Source of the DNA: Candidatus Competibacteraceae bacterium
Lineage (GTDB): Bacteria; Pseudomonadota; Gammaproteobacteria; Competibacterales; Competibacteraceae
NCBI GenBank assembly: GCA_012032855.1
Contig: JAAUQA010000127.1
Coordinates: 1 to 8,139, forward strand
Direction: 5' to 3'
DNA length: 8,139 nt
A program made the position numbers and the translations under genes. Below are positions 1 through 7,082 of the stretch, piece after piece; within the stretch, counting starts at the first letter, position 1, and the number at the start of each line of letters is the position of its first letter. Under the pieces are notes generated by a model that did not search any database, had not been told where the DNA came from, and saw nothing but the letters and a program-made list of their open reading frames with translations.

Positions 1-84
1 AACAACTCCGAAAAGAGCCTCGGCAACACGGATTGGAGATTTGCCCGAAAAAGGGCAATCCAAGGGCGAGGCGTTGATCACCAC
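1..84 (-). pseudogene. PIN-domain toxin (DUF3368-like), 5' end only, apparent frameshift
   Basis: This is the beginning of a gene running off the left edge. From a GTG at 84-82 it reads VVINASPL, the usual opening of DUF3368-type PIN-domain toxins (putative ribonucleases), where the Asp/Asn of the first strand lies near the metal site. In the same frame it then becomes unlike the family (DCPFSGKSP). Skipping one base at about 60-61 gives IALFRANLQSVLPRLFSEL, which continues the expected family pattern of 'SPLIAL' followed by a leucine-rich helix ending in 'LF.E'. The reading therefore suggests one extra base in a GG pair. The gene starts 4 bp after the UPF0175 antitoxin stop, the normal layout of this pair. 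The frame shift could be a sequencing error or real inactivation. Only about 27 codons are visible, so family assignment rests on the start motif and the partner gene. Confidence 0.55.
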
Positions 85-88
85 CCCA

Positions 89-343
89 TCAATCGACATG
101 GGCCAGCTCCGCGAGCACCTCTTCGGCGGTGTACTGGAATGGACTGACCTTATACCGGCCCAGCGCAGTGATGAATTCGGCACGGGTAAGCCCTGCGATC
201 TCAGCCGCGCGGCCCTGGGAGATCAACTCCAGTTCATACCACTTCACCGCCGCGGCTATGCGTAGCTCACTGGCGAATTCCACGGGATCTTTGCGCAGGG
301 TGGCAAAGGCGTCCTCTGGTATATCCAGTGTCAATTGCGTCAT
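89..343 (-). CDS. UPF0175 family antitoxin
   Basis: This is an 84-aa protein of UPF0175 type, small helix-rich proteins thought to be the antitoxin and DNA-binding partner of DUF3368 PIN-domain toxins. Visible family traits are an N-terminal beta strand (TQLTLDIPEDAF), a middle helical stretch with KWYELELISQGRAAEIAGL, which resembles a helix-turn-helix (GRAAEIAGLTRAEFITALGRY), and a short tail (SPFQYTAEEVLAELAHVD) typical of the toxin-binding end. Length matches the family. The ATG at 343-341 is preceded by AGAGG (352-356) with an 8-nt spacer, which fixes the start. The toxin gene follows after 4 bp. The family likely autoregulates its own promoter; a candidate promoter and inverted repeat lie just upstream. 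The function is known only by family and neighbour, not proven here. Confidence 0.82.
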   Translation of the reverse strand: MTQLTLDIPEDAFATLRKDPVEFASELRIAAAVKWYELELISQGRAAEIAGLTRAEFITALGRYKVSPFQYTAEEVLAELAHVD

Positions 344-387
344 CTCGTTGACCTCTTTAGGAACAATTTACCAATAAGTTAGACAAG

Positions 388-447
388 GCTATTCGTTGTT
401 CAACTGATTATTGATGCGTTACTCACTGATACAATTTAGCGAATAGC
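388..447. repeat. Inverted repeat flanking the antitoxin promoter, possible operator
   Basis: GCTATTCG at 388-395 is repeated in inverted orientation as CGAATAGC at 440-447, with 44 bp between the arms. The arms bracket the candidate promoter. The right arm lies beside a short direct duplication (AGCGAAT followed by AGCGAAG). Antitoxins of this kind often repress their own promoter by binding such sites, so an operator is plausible. An 8-bp repeat in AT-rich DNA could also arise by chance. Confidence 0.3.
407..434 (-). promoter_or_regulatory. Candidate sigma-70 promoter for the antitoxin-toxin pair
   Basis: On the minus strand TTGTAT (434-429) and AATAAT (412-407) are separated by 16 bp. The second matches the -10 consensus at five of six bases; the first is a weak -35 match. 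Transcription would begin near 400, leaving a leader of about 55 nt before the antitoxin start. The surrounding gap 361-470 is about 65% A+T by hand count, clearly more AT-rich than the neighbouring genes, which favours a promoter here. The assignment is by eye only. Confidence 0.35.
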
Positions 448-470
448 GAAGAGTATTCTAGTACGGACTT

Positions 471-2786
471 TCAACACCCCACCTGCTCCCGCCGTACCGG
501 CCAGCCCGCCAATATCTGGCGCACTTCGTCCAATACCTCATCCAGAGTTCGTCCCTCCAACACCGGACTCACTTCGGCATTTTCCACCCGCAACGGCGTA
601 TGCAGAGGATCAACGAGCGCCTGACCGGGTTCCAGCGTGGGTTCGACCTGTGCAAAGTCCAGGGTAACCACCTTACGGTTCTCTGTCCCGAAGTCCTCGC
701 CCATTGAGCCGGTAACGCGAATCCGTTCGTATACGCCAATACTGAGTACATACGGTTCGTCGTCCAGCTCCGGTTCGAAACAATCGATCTGGGCGTTGAT
801 GCCGATGTCCAATTTATCGTCCCAACCGGTCCAACTGATGCGTTGCCGGGGGAGTAACGGCGGCGTGATGCCCAAGCGTTCGCAACAATGCGCCAACGTC
901 GTGCGAGTGCCTTGCAAATCGGTGAATTCAGTGATCATGGTGTCACTCCCGGCGTAAGGGCCTGCGGTGGTTCGGTATTGAGCCAGGGCTGGGTGTGCAA
1001 GGGATCGGGGGGACCGCTTGCCAAAATCATCCACAGCACTATTCTCATTCAAACGATTGTACCAATCGCGGTAATCCGAGTGCGCATACCAGGCGTGCTG
1101 AGCGCCCAATACCGCGATGACATCCGCTAACCGGTCGGCTGGCAACTCACCCGAGAGCACGGTACGGTTGCCCGCCAGCTCAACATTGAGCGCCTGCCAG
1201 CGGGCGTCATGAATCAGCGAGGCATTCCGGCTATGCGCGCCGGGAATGGTGAGCGTTACGGCTTGATCTTGCAGCGTTAGAATAAAATCAACACCTCGCT
1301 TAAATCTTTCCGGGCGACCCCCTGTATCGCTGGAAACCAACGTTGTGGTATCCGCCGGGTGGTCGTCGATAAAGCGCTGCAGTTGCTCTGCCGTGCGCAG
1401 CAGCACGGGCTGCATGCGCAACAGCTTAAGATCGACATCACCATGCAGCAATACGCCCCGTTCGCGGTGACCCTCGGCGGTGGTGAAAATCGCCGGTCGT
1501 CCCAGATCGCGCTGTACCGCTGTTTGCAGGGCGGCGTATAGGTTGCCGATCAGGAGATTGCGGTGCATGATTTTCGTACCACGCTCGGCTTGATCGAAAT
1601 GGTCAAGGATGGCTGCGCTATCGGCTTCCGGAGGGCATAATTGGTACTGGCCGCGCTGCAATGTGCTCAGGCTGACCCGCGTAAACCGCTCCTCGCCGGG
1701 GCAAGCAACAATGATCTGATAGCGACCCGCTAAATGTAAATCCTCGGCATTAGGCGCGCGGAGGGCCACGATCAAACCCCGTTGCCGCTCCACGTCCTCC
1801 TGCGCATTGTCTTGCCCTTCCTCCTCTGCTGTCTCTTCCCACTGCTCGATGTTTCGGCTATTAGTGGGCGTCCACTCGATGCCCGAACCGATCTGCACGT
1901 TCTCCAGAAAATGCGCGATCGGGGCTAAACTTGCCTCGGTGCGTTTGACGGGATTTGGCTTGGTATCCGCTAAACCAGCCTCGACGTCAGGGAACCCCAG
2001 ATAGCGACCATGCGGGCGCAGGGCCTGTTGCAACTTCAGTGCCTTGAGGGTTGCAAATTCCCGTAACACCGGTTCGGCCTTCCAAGCGCTTGCGTTATAG
2101 GCCAACGCGTTGCGTACCGTAGCCGTGCTGAGCGGCTGGCGTTCCTCTTCGTACTGGACGGTGACAAAATCCACCGACGCATGGAACGGGCTATCGGTAT
2201 CGTGGCCTACGCCAGGCGTGGACTCAAAAATATCCCGCTGGACCTCTTGCGCCTTCCAGTCGAATTCTGCGGTCCGCAGCGGTTGAATACCCGCATTGCG
2301 GTATTCTTCCATCTGCGCTTGGTAAAGTCCGGCCAACTCTTCCAATACCCGTTCCTGCTCGTTGACTGAAAACAAGACGATGCGGGACATGATGCGGTTG
2401 ATATACCACTCCGGCAGGGCGTCCCGCTCCGCCGTCCAATTGGCATCCAGGCGGCTCGCATCAAAGGCATTTTGGAGCACCCAGCGCCGCGCAATTTGAT
2501 TACCCAACGTATTCAGCAGATCAGGAATATGGCGTGCCAGCGCGGCATTGTCTTGATTGCTGGTGGTATTCGCGGACAGCCGCCGTAACTTGGCGTTCTG
2601 CATAGCAATGAGCCGGACCTCGCAAGGCAGTTCGGTGGAGGGGGTAACCACGGTAGGGGCCACGCACTGACCCCGCCGATTGATACGGCCCCAAAACTGG
2701 ATGCGTTCGGCCACATTCTGCGGAATCTGTAATTCGAAAAGACTGCGCGGGGCAGGACTCCAGCCCGGTACATCGTTACGTGCATG
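471..2786 (-). CDS. Methylase-helicase, 3' part: Strawberry-notch helicase C-terminal lobe and long tail
   Basis: These 771 codons are the downstream part of the giant gene that begins at 6345; they join it only if two missing bases near 2826 and 2787 are restored. Reading from HARNDVPGW, the segment carries helicase motif VI as ERIQFWGRINRRGQ (2708-2667), with the two arginines that contact ATP in SF2 helicases. After it comes a region resembling the C-terminal domain of Strawberry-notch homologues (Helicase_C_4), to about 2050. The remaining 500 or so residues match nothing I can name. They include an acidic linker (EETAEEEGQDNAQEDVE, near 1800-1850), conserved-looking blocks with W, Y and D residues (HAWYAHSDYRDWYNRL near 1060-1100), and an end reading PVRREQVGC. 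The open frame extends back to 3035, but 3035-2787 is only an off-frame shadow of the upstream part. No start with a good ribosome site is seen at the join, so independent translation is unlikely. No hairpin plus T-run terminator follows the stop. Confidence 0.72.
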   Translation of the reverse strand, partial: HARNDVPGWSPAPRSLFELQIPQNVAERIQFWGRINRRGQCVAPTVVTPSTELPCEVRLIAMQNAKLRRLSANTTSNQDNAALARHIPDLLNTLGNQIARRWVLQNAFDASRLDANWTAERDALPEWYINRIMSRIVLFSVNEQERVLEELAGLYQAQMEEYRNAGIQPLRTAEFDWKAQEVQRDIFESTPGVGHDTDSPFHASVDFVTVQYEEERQPLSTATVRNALAYNASAWKAEPVLREFATLKALKLQQALRPHGRYLGFPDVEAGLADTKPNPVKRTEASLAPIAHFLENVQIGSGIEWTPTNSRNIEQWEETAEEEGQDNAQEDVERQRGLIVALRAPNAEDLHLAGRYQIIVACPGEERFTRVSLSTLQRGQYQLCPPEADSAAILDHFDQAERGTKIMHRNLLIGNLYAALQTAVQRDLGRPAIFTTAEGHRERGVLLHGDVDLKLLRMQPVLLRTAEQLQRFIDDHPADTTTLVSSDTGGRPERFKRGVDFILTLQDQAVTLTIPGAHSRNASLIHDARWQALNVELAGNRTVLSGELPADRLADVIAVLGAQHAWYAHSDYRDWYNRLNENSAVDDFGKRSPRSLAHPALAQYRTTAGPYAGSDTMITEFTDLQGTRTTLAHCCERLGITPPLLPRQRISWTGWDDKLDIGINAQIDCFEPELDDEPYVLSIGVYERIRVTGSMGEDFGTENRKVVTLDFAQVEPTLEPGQALVDPLHTPLRVENAEVSPVLEGRTLDEVLDEVRQILAGWPVRREQVGC

Positions 2787-2827
2787 GCGCTCAAGCCGGT
2801 CGATCCCGAGCGAGTCATCAACAGCCC
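2786..2827 (-). other. Double frameshift region holding helicase motif V
   Basis: The upstream frame reads NDVVYRFNTDVYQ and then G, C, stop (2820-2818). One base back, the third frame reads GLLMTRSGSTGLSA, which matches helicase motif V of Strawberry-notch proteins (a GSTG followed by 'hydrophobic-S' and usually HA). One further base back, the next frame reads HARNDVPGW and continues to motif VI. Restoring one G in the GGG run at 2825-2827 and one C in the CC pair at 2786-2787 yields a continuous helicase. Both changes are losses of one base in a short homopolymer. Confidence 0.75.
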
Positions 2828-5800
2828 TGATAAACATCGGTATTGAACCGATAAACCACATCGTTTCGGTTCTCTGCCAGCTTTTGTAGGACCCGCATCT
2901 GCTGGCCCTCGGCTGTTTCGGTCCACGCCAACTGAAAACTGCGACCGGAGAGTTCCCCAATCTGATAACCGCGGTCCTGCAGTGCGATACGTATCGTATC
3001 AAGGGGAGACAGCGGTAAATCCGGAAAATGGTCAATATCTTTTTGAATACTTTTGGACAGGCTGACCAGATCGTCTCTTACCACGAATCGGGTAGTTGGC
3101 ACACCGTAACCGTTGCGTTCGGTGTACGTCATCATCGCTGATAAAACTCGCCGTAGAGCATCACGATAGGTCAGCATGGGATAGGTTTGCCCGGACGATC
3201 CCGCGTCCTCCACCTGGGCGGACTCAGCAGCCGTGGCTTCGGGTTCCTCGAAGCGATTGGTGACCACCTCTTTTAGCAGGGACTCCATGGTGTTTTCCAA
3301 TACGAAGACGGGTTTGCGGCCCGCGGCAAGTTCCTGAGCGCCAAACTCAATGGCTTGGTCGATTTTCAGGGCCAACAGGAACAGGTTGTTCAGTTGATAA
3401 AGCCGGGAGCCGAAATGGACCGAATGCAGGCCGGCGCGATTACCCTGTCTTTCCTTTTCGTTATCCAGATCGTATTGCTTATTCAGGCGTTGGTTTTCTT
3501 CGGAGATAAACACCTCAATGTCACCGCCCAACCAAGCCATTTTCTCCAGGATAGACGCCAACTGGTCAGCCATCGCCCGATTGCGTTCCGCCCGTGCGGT
3601 ATCGGGTAGGGTTTTGAAGGTAATATTCGACAGATCATGTTCCCGGCGAATCAGCACGCCATCCTCAGCCAGCATCTGCGAGAATACCTCTTGCAAGGGC
3701 GCACCCCCGCTTTCCAACATGCCCGCCAAATCATCGTTACGGAACATCACGGGCAATACGGATGAATACAGCGCCAGACTGTCCGGGCGTTTGGCATAAG
3801 TGGCGCTGGAAAATAGCGCGGGCTGGCCGCTGGCTTGAATAATCCGCTGGACATTAGTGGCTGTGTTGGATTCGCCCGTGGCGTTATGCGATTCGTCCAA
3901 GATGATCAACGCACCGCTGTGCTCGGCGATAGCACACAACCAATCCGCTTTGCGGGAGGGATTGCGGCAGACCTGAGAATAGGTCGCCATCACCAGATTG
4001 ATGTCCTCAGGTAACTGGGGCTGGGCCAGCAACTGTGTCCGTGATTGCTCGCGGGCAGAGGGTACAATAACCGTACCGCGTTCCGTATCAATGATGGGAA
4101 CGTGCGCGTTGACGATCAACGGGTGGATATCGTCCCGCATCCCGATATGACTGAGGTCACGGTAAAAATCCGAAAACAGATTGGCCTTCTCGGTCAGAAA
4201 GATCACCGGTCGGCCTTGTCGCCAAGCGCGTAACGCCGCGCCAGCCAGTACCCGACCTTTACCAATGCCGGTTTCGTCAGCCTCGATAAAGCTACGCCCC
4301 CGATCATTGGCATGGAAAGCCAGTGCCAACGCATCGATCTGCTCAGGAGCGAAGGAGGCCTGCAAGGCAGCATCGTCCAGGCCCAGCTCGCGGCCGACGA
4401 AGGCATCGACAGTACAATCCTGATCAGCCTCCACCCGGTCTAACGCGCGGCTGAGCGCACTGGCCATATTGGCGGGAACCCGTGTGGTCGCTTGCGCCAA
4501 TTGACTGCGGGCGATATAGGGTTCTTGATACACCATGACCGCATCCAGTTCGTCCTCTAGCGATAAATCGGGTGCCGTAACTTCCGGTTCAGATTCAAGT
4601 ACAGATACGGATTCGGGTTCAGCTTCGGGTCGCGGTTCGGTGGTGACTGCGGTGGGTTCGGGCAATGGCGTGGCATTGGCATCTGAGCCGGTAGCCACAG
4701 CCGGATCGGAAGTCTGTGCAGGGGATGTGATAGCCGCTGTGTCAGCGGCCCGCTCCAAGACGCTGGGACCAATCTGGCGGGTCAATGTCTTAACCTGGGT
4801 CCACACGTCATCCCAAGTGCGCGCCACTGGCGTGCGCTCGGGGACTGCGGGAAAACCTGTGCCTTGTTCACTGATCACGACCAGCCGCAAGGGATAACCC
4901 GCGCCTTGCTGGCGGTACAAATCACCATGCAGGCCGATAACGGCTTCGACGTGATAGTGATCGCCCAACAGGTTAAACAGATAACGGCTACCGCCGGCAG
5001 GCGTGTCCAGGTCATGATTACGCGGATGATCGGCGCCGATCAGGAACACACTGCGGCCTTGGGGATGACGTTGTTGTAAGGTGCGCAACAGAATCAAATG
5101 ATCCAGCCGCTGGGTGGGGAAATCCACCTCCCCGATGCGGATTGTGGTTCGATGACCGGTGATGGCCGAATTTTGAGACAGCGTGCCATAGGGTGGATTG
5201 GCGATGACGTAATCGTAAGGTTCAACCGGATCGGGGTGGTTTAGGATGTCGGCGCTGATGATGTGGGCGCGTTCGCCCCAGTGATGGGCTAGCCGCTCGG
5301 CGCGACGCGGATCAATTTCAATGGCGGTGATCCGGGTCTGTGGCGGCAAGCCGTGGAGGAGTACGCCATGCCCGGCAGTGGGTTCCAGCAGCGAACGGCC
5401 CGTGCCAATCGGCCCCAGCAAGGCGCGCATCGCCACGGCTAACGGTAAAGGGGTGGAGAACTGCGCCAAGGCCAGCGTTTGGTCGGTACGCTGGGTGGCG
5501 GGCGGCAAATGCTGAATGAGGTGCACCGCCGCGCGGAACACGGCTTCCGGCATCCGTGCTCCGGCCTGCCACGCCCGTTCGATACCGGCAGTGTGCGGCT
5601 GTTCGAGATGTTTTACAGCGGCCACTTCCAGGGCCTCCTGGAGATCGTGCAGGGATACCGTAGGTGCACCCGATGTGACCGACTCAGTCGTTTCGATCAC
5701 CGCTGCGAGTTGCCGGAGATCGTCAACACGGAGTGCTTCCCCCCGGTCGGCGCGGCAGACCAACCCTAACGCGAGCTCCGGCAACTGGTTCAAGTTGCGC

Positions 5801-6345
5801 AAGCGCAGATAATCCACCTCGGATTCGGGGCCGAAACGCCCACTGGGTTCACCTTCCAGATAGCGGTTATCCGCACCGTCTTGGTAGACGGTCTGGCCGC
5901 GTCGGTTGACGCCCAACCATTGCGCATTGTGAATATGATGATCTGTTGCGGCCGCGTCGCTGGAATGATCAGGGTTTTCAACGCGCGGTGTCTGGCTGAC
6001 AGGCTGGGACGTAGCGTTTACCGGCGTGGGCGGCGGTGAGTCGGCAGTGGTAACCGAAGGTGTCGCGGGTGCTGCGGGTGTGATCCGCACCACGGCGGCG
6101 CGTGCCATGTCCTGTACCCGTGCTTCGGGGAATTGTGTCCGCACGGCACGCAACGTCAGCTTGGTTTCCGGATGCACGATGTGGCCCTGGCGGGTACGGC
6201 GAAAACCCAGTGCACCTAACGCATTGAGATGATTCCCGGTATCGCCTGCAGCAACAAGGACTACCCGGCCAGAGGGGAGTTTGAGGGCATGGAGATTGAT
6301 GCCGTAATCGGAAAGATCAATCCAAGGGATGCGGTCGGCGCTCAC
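2818..6345 (-). CDS. DarB-like N6-adenine methylase and Strawberry-notch helicase, 5' part
   Basis: This is the front of a gene that would encode about 1958 aa if repaired. Start: GTG at 6345 has GGGAG (6354-6358) with an 8-nt spacer; a GTG at 6360 is open but lacks such a site. In order: a small N-terminal domain (1-80), a Pro/Thr-rich linker (about 85-135), a conserved-looking block WLGVNRRGQTVYQDG, a helical region, then a methyltransferase with FSTP (296-299), motif I EPTAGHG (321-327), IEID (342-345) and NPPY (383-386), the signature of amino-methylases acting on adenine N6. A Pro/Glu/Ser linker (about 533-601) follows. The helicase core has Walker A ETGIGKGR (K696), DESH (817-820) and SSAT (846-849), as in Strawberry-notch ATPases. 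It lies 32 bp after the upstream gene, in an apparent operon. P1 DarB has the same methylase-helicase design and protects incoming DNA from type I restriction; no nuclease motif is seen that would make it a restriction enzyme. Substrate and role are inferred. The frame stops at 2818, in the middle of the helicase. Confidence 0.82.
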   Translation of the reverse strand: MSADRIPWIDLSDYGINLHALKLPSGRVVLVAAGDTGNHLNALGALGFRRTRQGHIVHPETKLTLRAVRTQFPEARVQDMARAAVVRITPAAPATPSVTTADSPPPTPVNATSQPVSQTPRVENPDHSSDAAATDHHIHNAQWLGVNRRGQTVYQDGADNRYLEGEPSGRFGPESEVDYLRLRNLNQLPELALGLVCRADRGEALRVDDLRQLAAVIETTESVTSGAPTVSLHDLQEALEVAAVKHLEQPHTAGIERAWQAGARMPEAVFRAAVHLIQHLPPATQRTDQTLALAQFSTPLPLAVAMRALLGPIGTGRSLLEPTAGHGVLLHGLPPQTRITAIEIDPRRAERLAHHWGERAHIISADILNHPDPVEPYDYVIANPPYGTLSQNSAITGHRTTIRIGEVDFPTQRLDHLILLRTLQQRHPQGRSVFLIGADHPRNHDLDTPAGGSRYLFNLLGDHYHVEAVIGLHGDLYRQQGAGYPLRLVVISEQGTGFPAVPERTPVARTWDDVWTQVKTLTRQIGPSVLERAADTAAITSPAQTSDPAVATGSDANATPLPEPTAVTTEPRPEAEPESVSVLESEPEVTAPDLSLEDELDAVMVYQEPYIARSQLAQATTRVPANMASALSRALDRVEADQDCTVDAFVGRELGLDDAALQASFAPEQIDALALAFHANDRGRSFIEADETGIGKGRVLAGAALRAWRQGRPVIFLTEKANLFSDFYRDLSHIGMRDDIHPLIVNAHVPIIDTERGTVIVPSAREQSRTQLLAQPQLPEDINLVMATYSQVCRNPSRKADWLCAIAEHSGALIILDESHNATGESNTATNVQRIIQASGQPALFSSATYAKRPDSLALYSSVLPVMFRNDDLAGMLESGGAPLQEVFSQMLAEDGVLIRREHDLSNITFKTLPDTARAERNRAMADQLASILEKMAWLGGDIEVFISEENQRLNKQYDLDNEKERQGNRAGLHSVHFGSRLYQLNNLFLLALKIDQAIEFGAQELAAGRKPVFVLENTMESLLKEVVTNRFEEPEATAAESAQVEDAGSSGQTYPMLTYRDALRRVLSAMMTYTERNGYGVPTTRFVVRDDLVSLSKSIQKDIDHFPDLPLSPLDTIRIALQDRGYQIGELSGRSFQLAWTETAEGQQMRVLQKLAENRNDVVYRFNTDVYQGC

Positions 6346-6353
6346 GCGATAGG

Positions 6354-6358
6354 CTCCC
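6354..6358 (-). promoter_or_regulatory. Ribosome binding site that decides the methylase-helicase start
   Basis: GGGAG lies 8 nt before the GTG at 6345-6343 and within the first codons of the longer open frame beginning GTG at 6360. No purine-rich site precedes 6360 (the bases upstream read ACAACGACCCTT), so the shorter form starting MSADRIPWIDL is preferred. Confidence 0.6.
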
Positions 6359-6392
6359 ACAAGGGTCGTTGTCGGCGGTGGTCCATGCCTGC

Positions 6393-7082
6393 TTAATTCA
6401 TGCTGGGCGCAGCAGGTCTGGGTTCAACAGCGGCTTGCTTTGCCGTCGCTACGTGCGAGCCTGCGGCTGGCTCGGTACGGGGAGTCTGGGAAGTGACCTG
6501 CTGTGCCGGGATTGGCTTAGCTGCTGCCACTGGGTTCGCCTCGGAAGACGCGGCCATCGCATCTTCGACATCGATCTCAAAATCGCCATCATCCAAGGGG
6601 GGAATATCTTGCGCCGGGTCTTGGGCTTCCTCCAACGGTGCATCATCCTCAGGCGGTTGCGCCGGTGCCGCTGCGGGTTTTTCAATATTTAAATGTGCGC
6701 TAGGCACCGTGCAGAAAGAGTAGTGGGGACCGGTTTCCAGTCGGTACGGACCCGCCACCACGTACTGACGGTCTTCGGTGATCTGGCGCACCAGCGCCAC
6801 ACGGGACACCGCTTCGGGATCGGTGCCGAAGGCGAAGTTAATCTGGTGCAGTTCACGATTGCTGTCGGCCTGGAGAATTTGTTTAATATCATTCGCCAGA
6901 CCGGGCGCTTTCTTGGTCGCTACCAATAACGATTCACGTGGCATAAATTCCATCTTGACCGTGCCCTCGTTCACGGCGGCCAACAATAAGCGATTGTCGA
7001 TGCCTTTGATCAACGAAAAGGCATCCACCATCACTTGTTCGCCCGTTTCAGGATTAGCGACCGGATTTCCCTTCTCATCCAA
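6393..7082 (-). CDS. Unrecognised protein, 3' part (acidic, Pro/Ala-rich tail)
   Basis: A 229-codon open frame whose only upstream start is a TTG at 7082-7080 with no ribosome binding site. The in-frame codons before it (PNPG, back to a TAG) still read like protein. The first 130 residues look folded: DEKGNPVANPETGEQVMVD, then KGIDNRLLLAAVNEGTVKMEF and QYVVAGPYRLETGPHYSF. The last 95 residues are low-complexity, rich in Pro, Ala, Asp and Glu (for example PPLDDGDFEIDVEDAM), and are probably a flexible tail. It overlaps the 293-aa frame upstream by 52 bp and reads most naturally as that protein's continuation after one lost base in the AAACCCGGGTTT tract at 7081-7092. It ends 32 bp before the next gene in the longest reading, 47 bp before the preferred start. 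No family is recognised. Confidence 0.6.
   Translation of the reverse strand: MDEKGNPVANPETGEQVMVDAFSLIKGIDNRLLLAAVNEGTVKMEFMPRESLLVATKKAPGLANDIKQILQADSNRELHQINFAFGTDPEAVSRVALVRQITEDRQYVVAGPYRLETGPHYSFCTVPSAHLNIEKPAAAPAQPPEDDAPLEEAQDPAQDIPPLDDGDFEIDVEDAMAASSEANPVAAAKPIPAQQVTSQTPRTEPAAGSHVATAKQAAVEPRPAAPSMN

Noticed and set aside
41..377. Two plus-strand ORFs opposite the antitoxin gene.
   Set aside because: The minus strand carries a well-supported UPF0175 gene with a good ribosome site; the plus-strand frames are shadows.
2786..2827. Programmed -1 ribosomal frameshifting as the explanation for the split helicase.
   Set aside because: Two successive -1 shifts within 40 bp would be required and neither site fits the X XXY YYZ slippery pattern in frame, so missing bases are simpler.
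2787..3035. N-terminal 83 codons of an 854-codon minus-strand ORF (MTIFRIYRCLPL...).
   Set aside because: This part overlaps the clearly conserved helicase frame, is basic and cysteine-rich with no family character, and is only the off-frame shadow upstream of the join.
4535..4897. Plus-strand ORF of 120 codons, Ser/Gly/Thr-rich.
   Set aside because: It is the antisense of the Pro/Glu/Ser linker of the methylase-helicase; its low-complexity composition is explained by that.
471..6345. Type I, type ISP or BREX-like restriction enzyme.
   Set aside because: Methylase and helicase are fused, but no PD-(D/E)xK or other nuclease motif is seen and the helicase is of the Strawberry-notch type, so a DarB-like antirestriction role is the better reading.
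6400..6723. Plus-strand ORF of 107 codons, Ala/Gly/Ser-rich with a signal-like start.
   Set aside because: It is antisense to the acidic Pro/Ala-rich tail of the unknown protein and has no ribosome binding site or family character.
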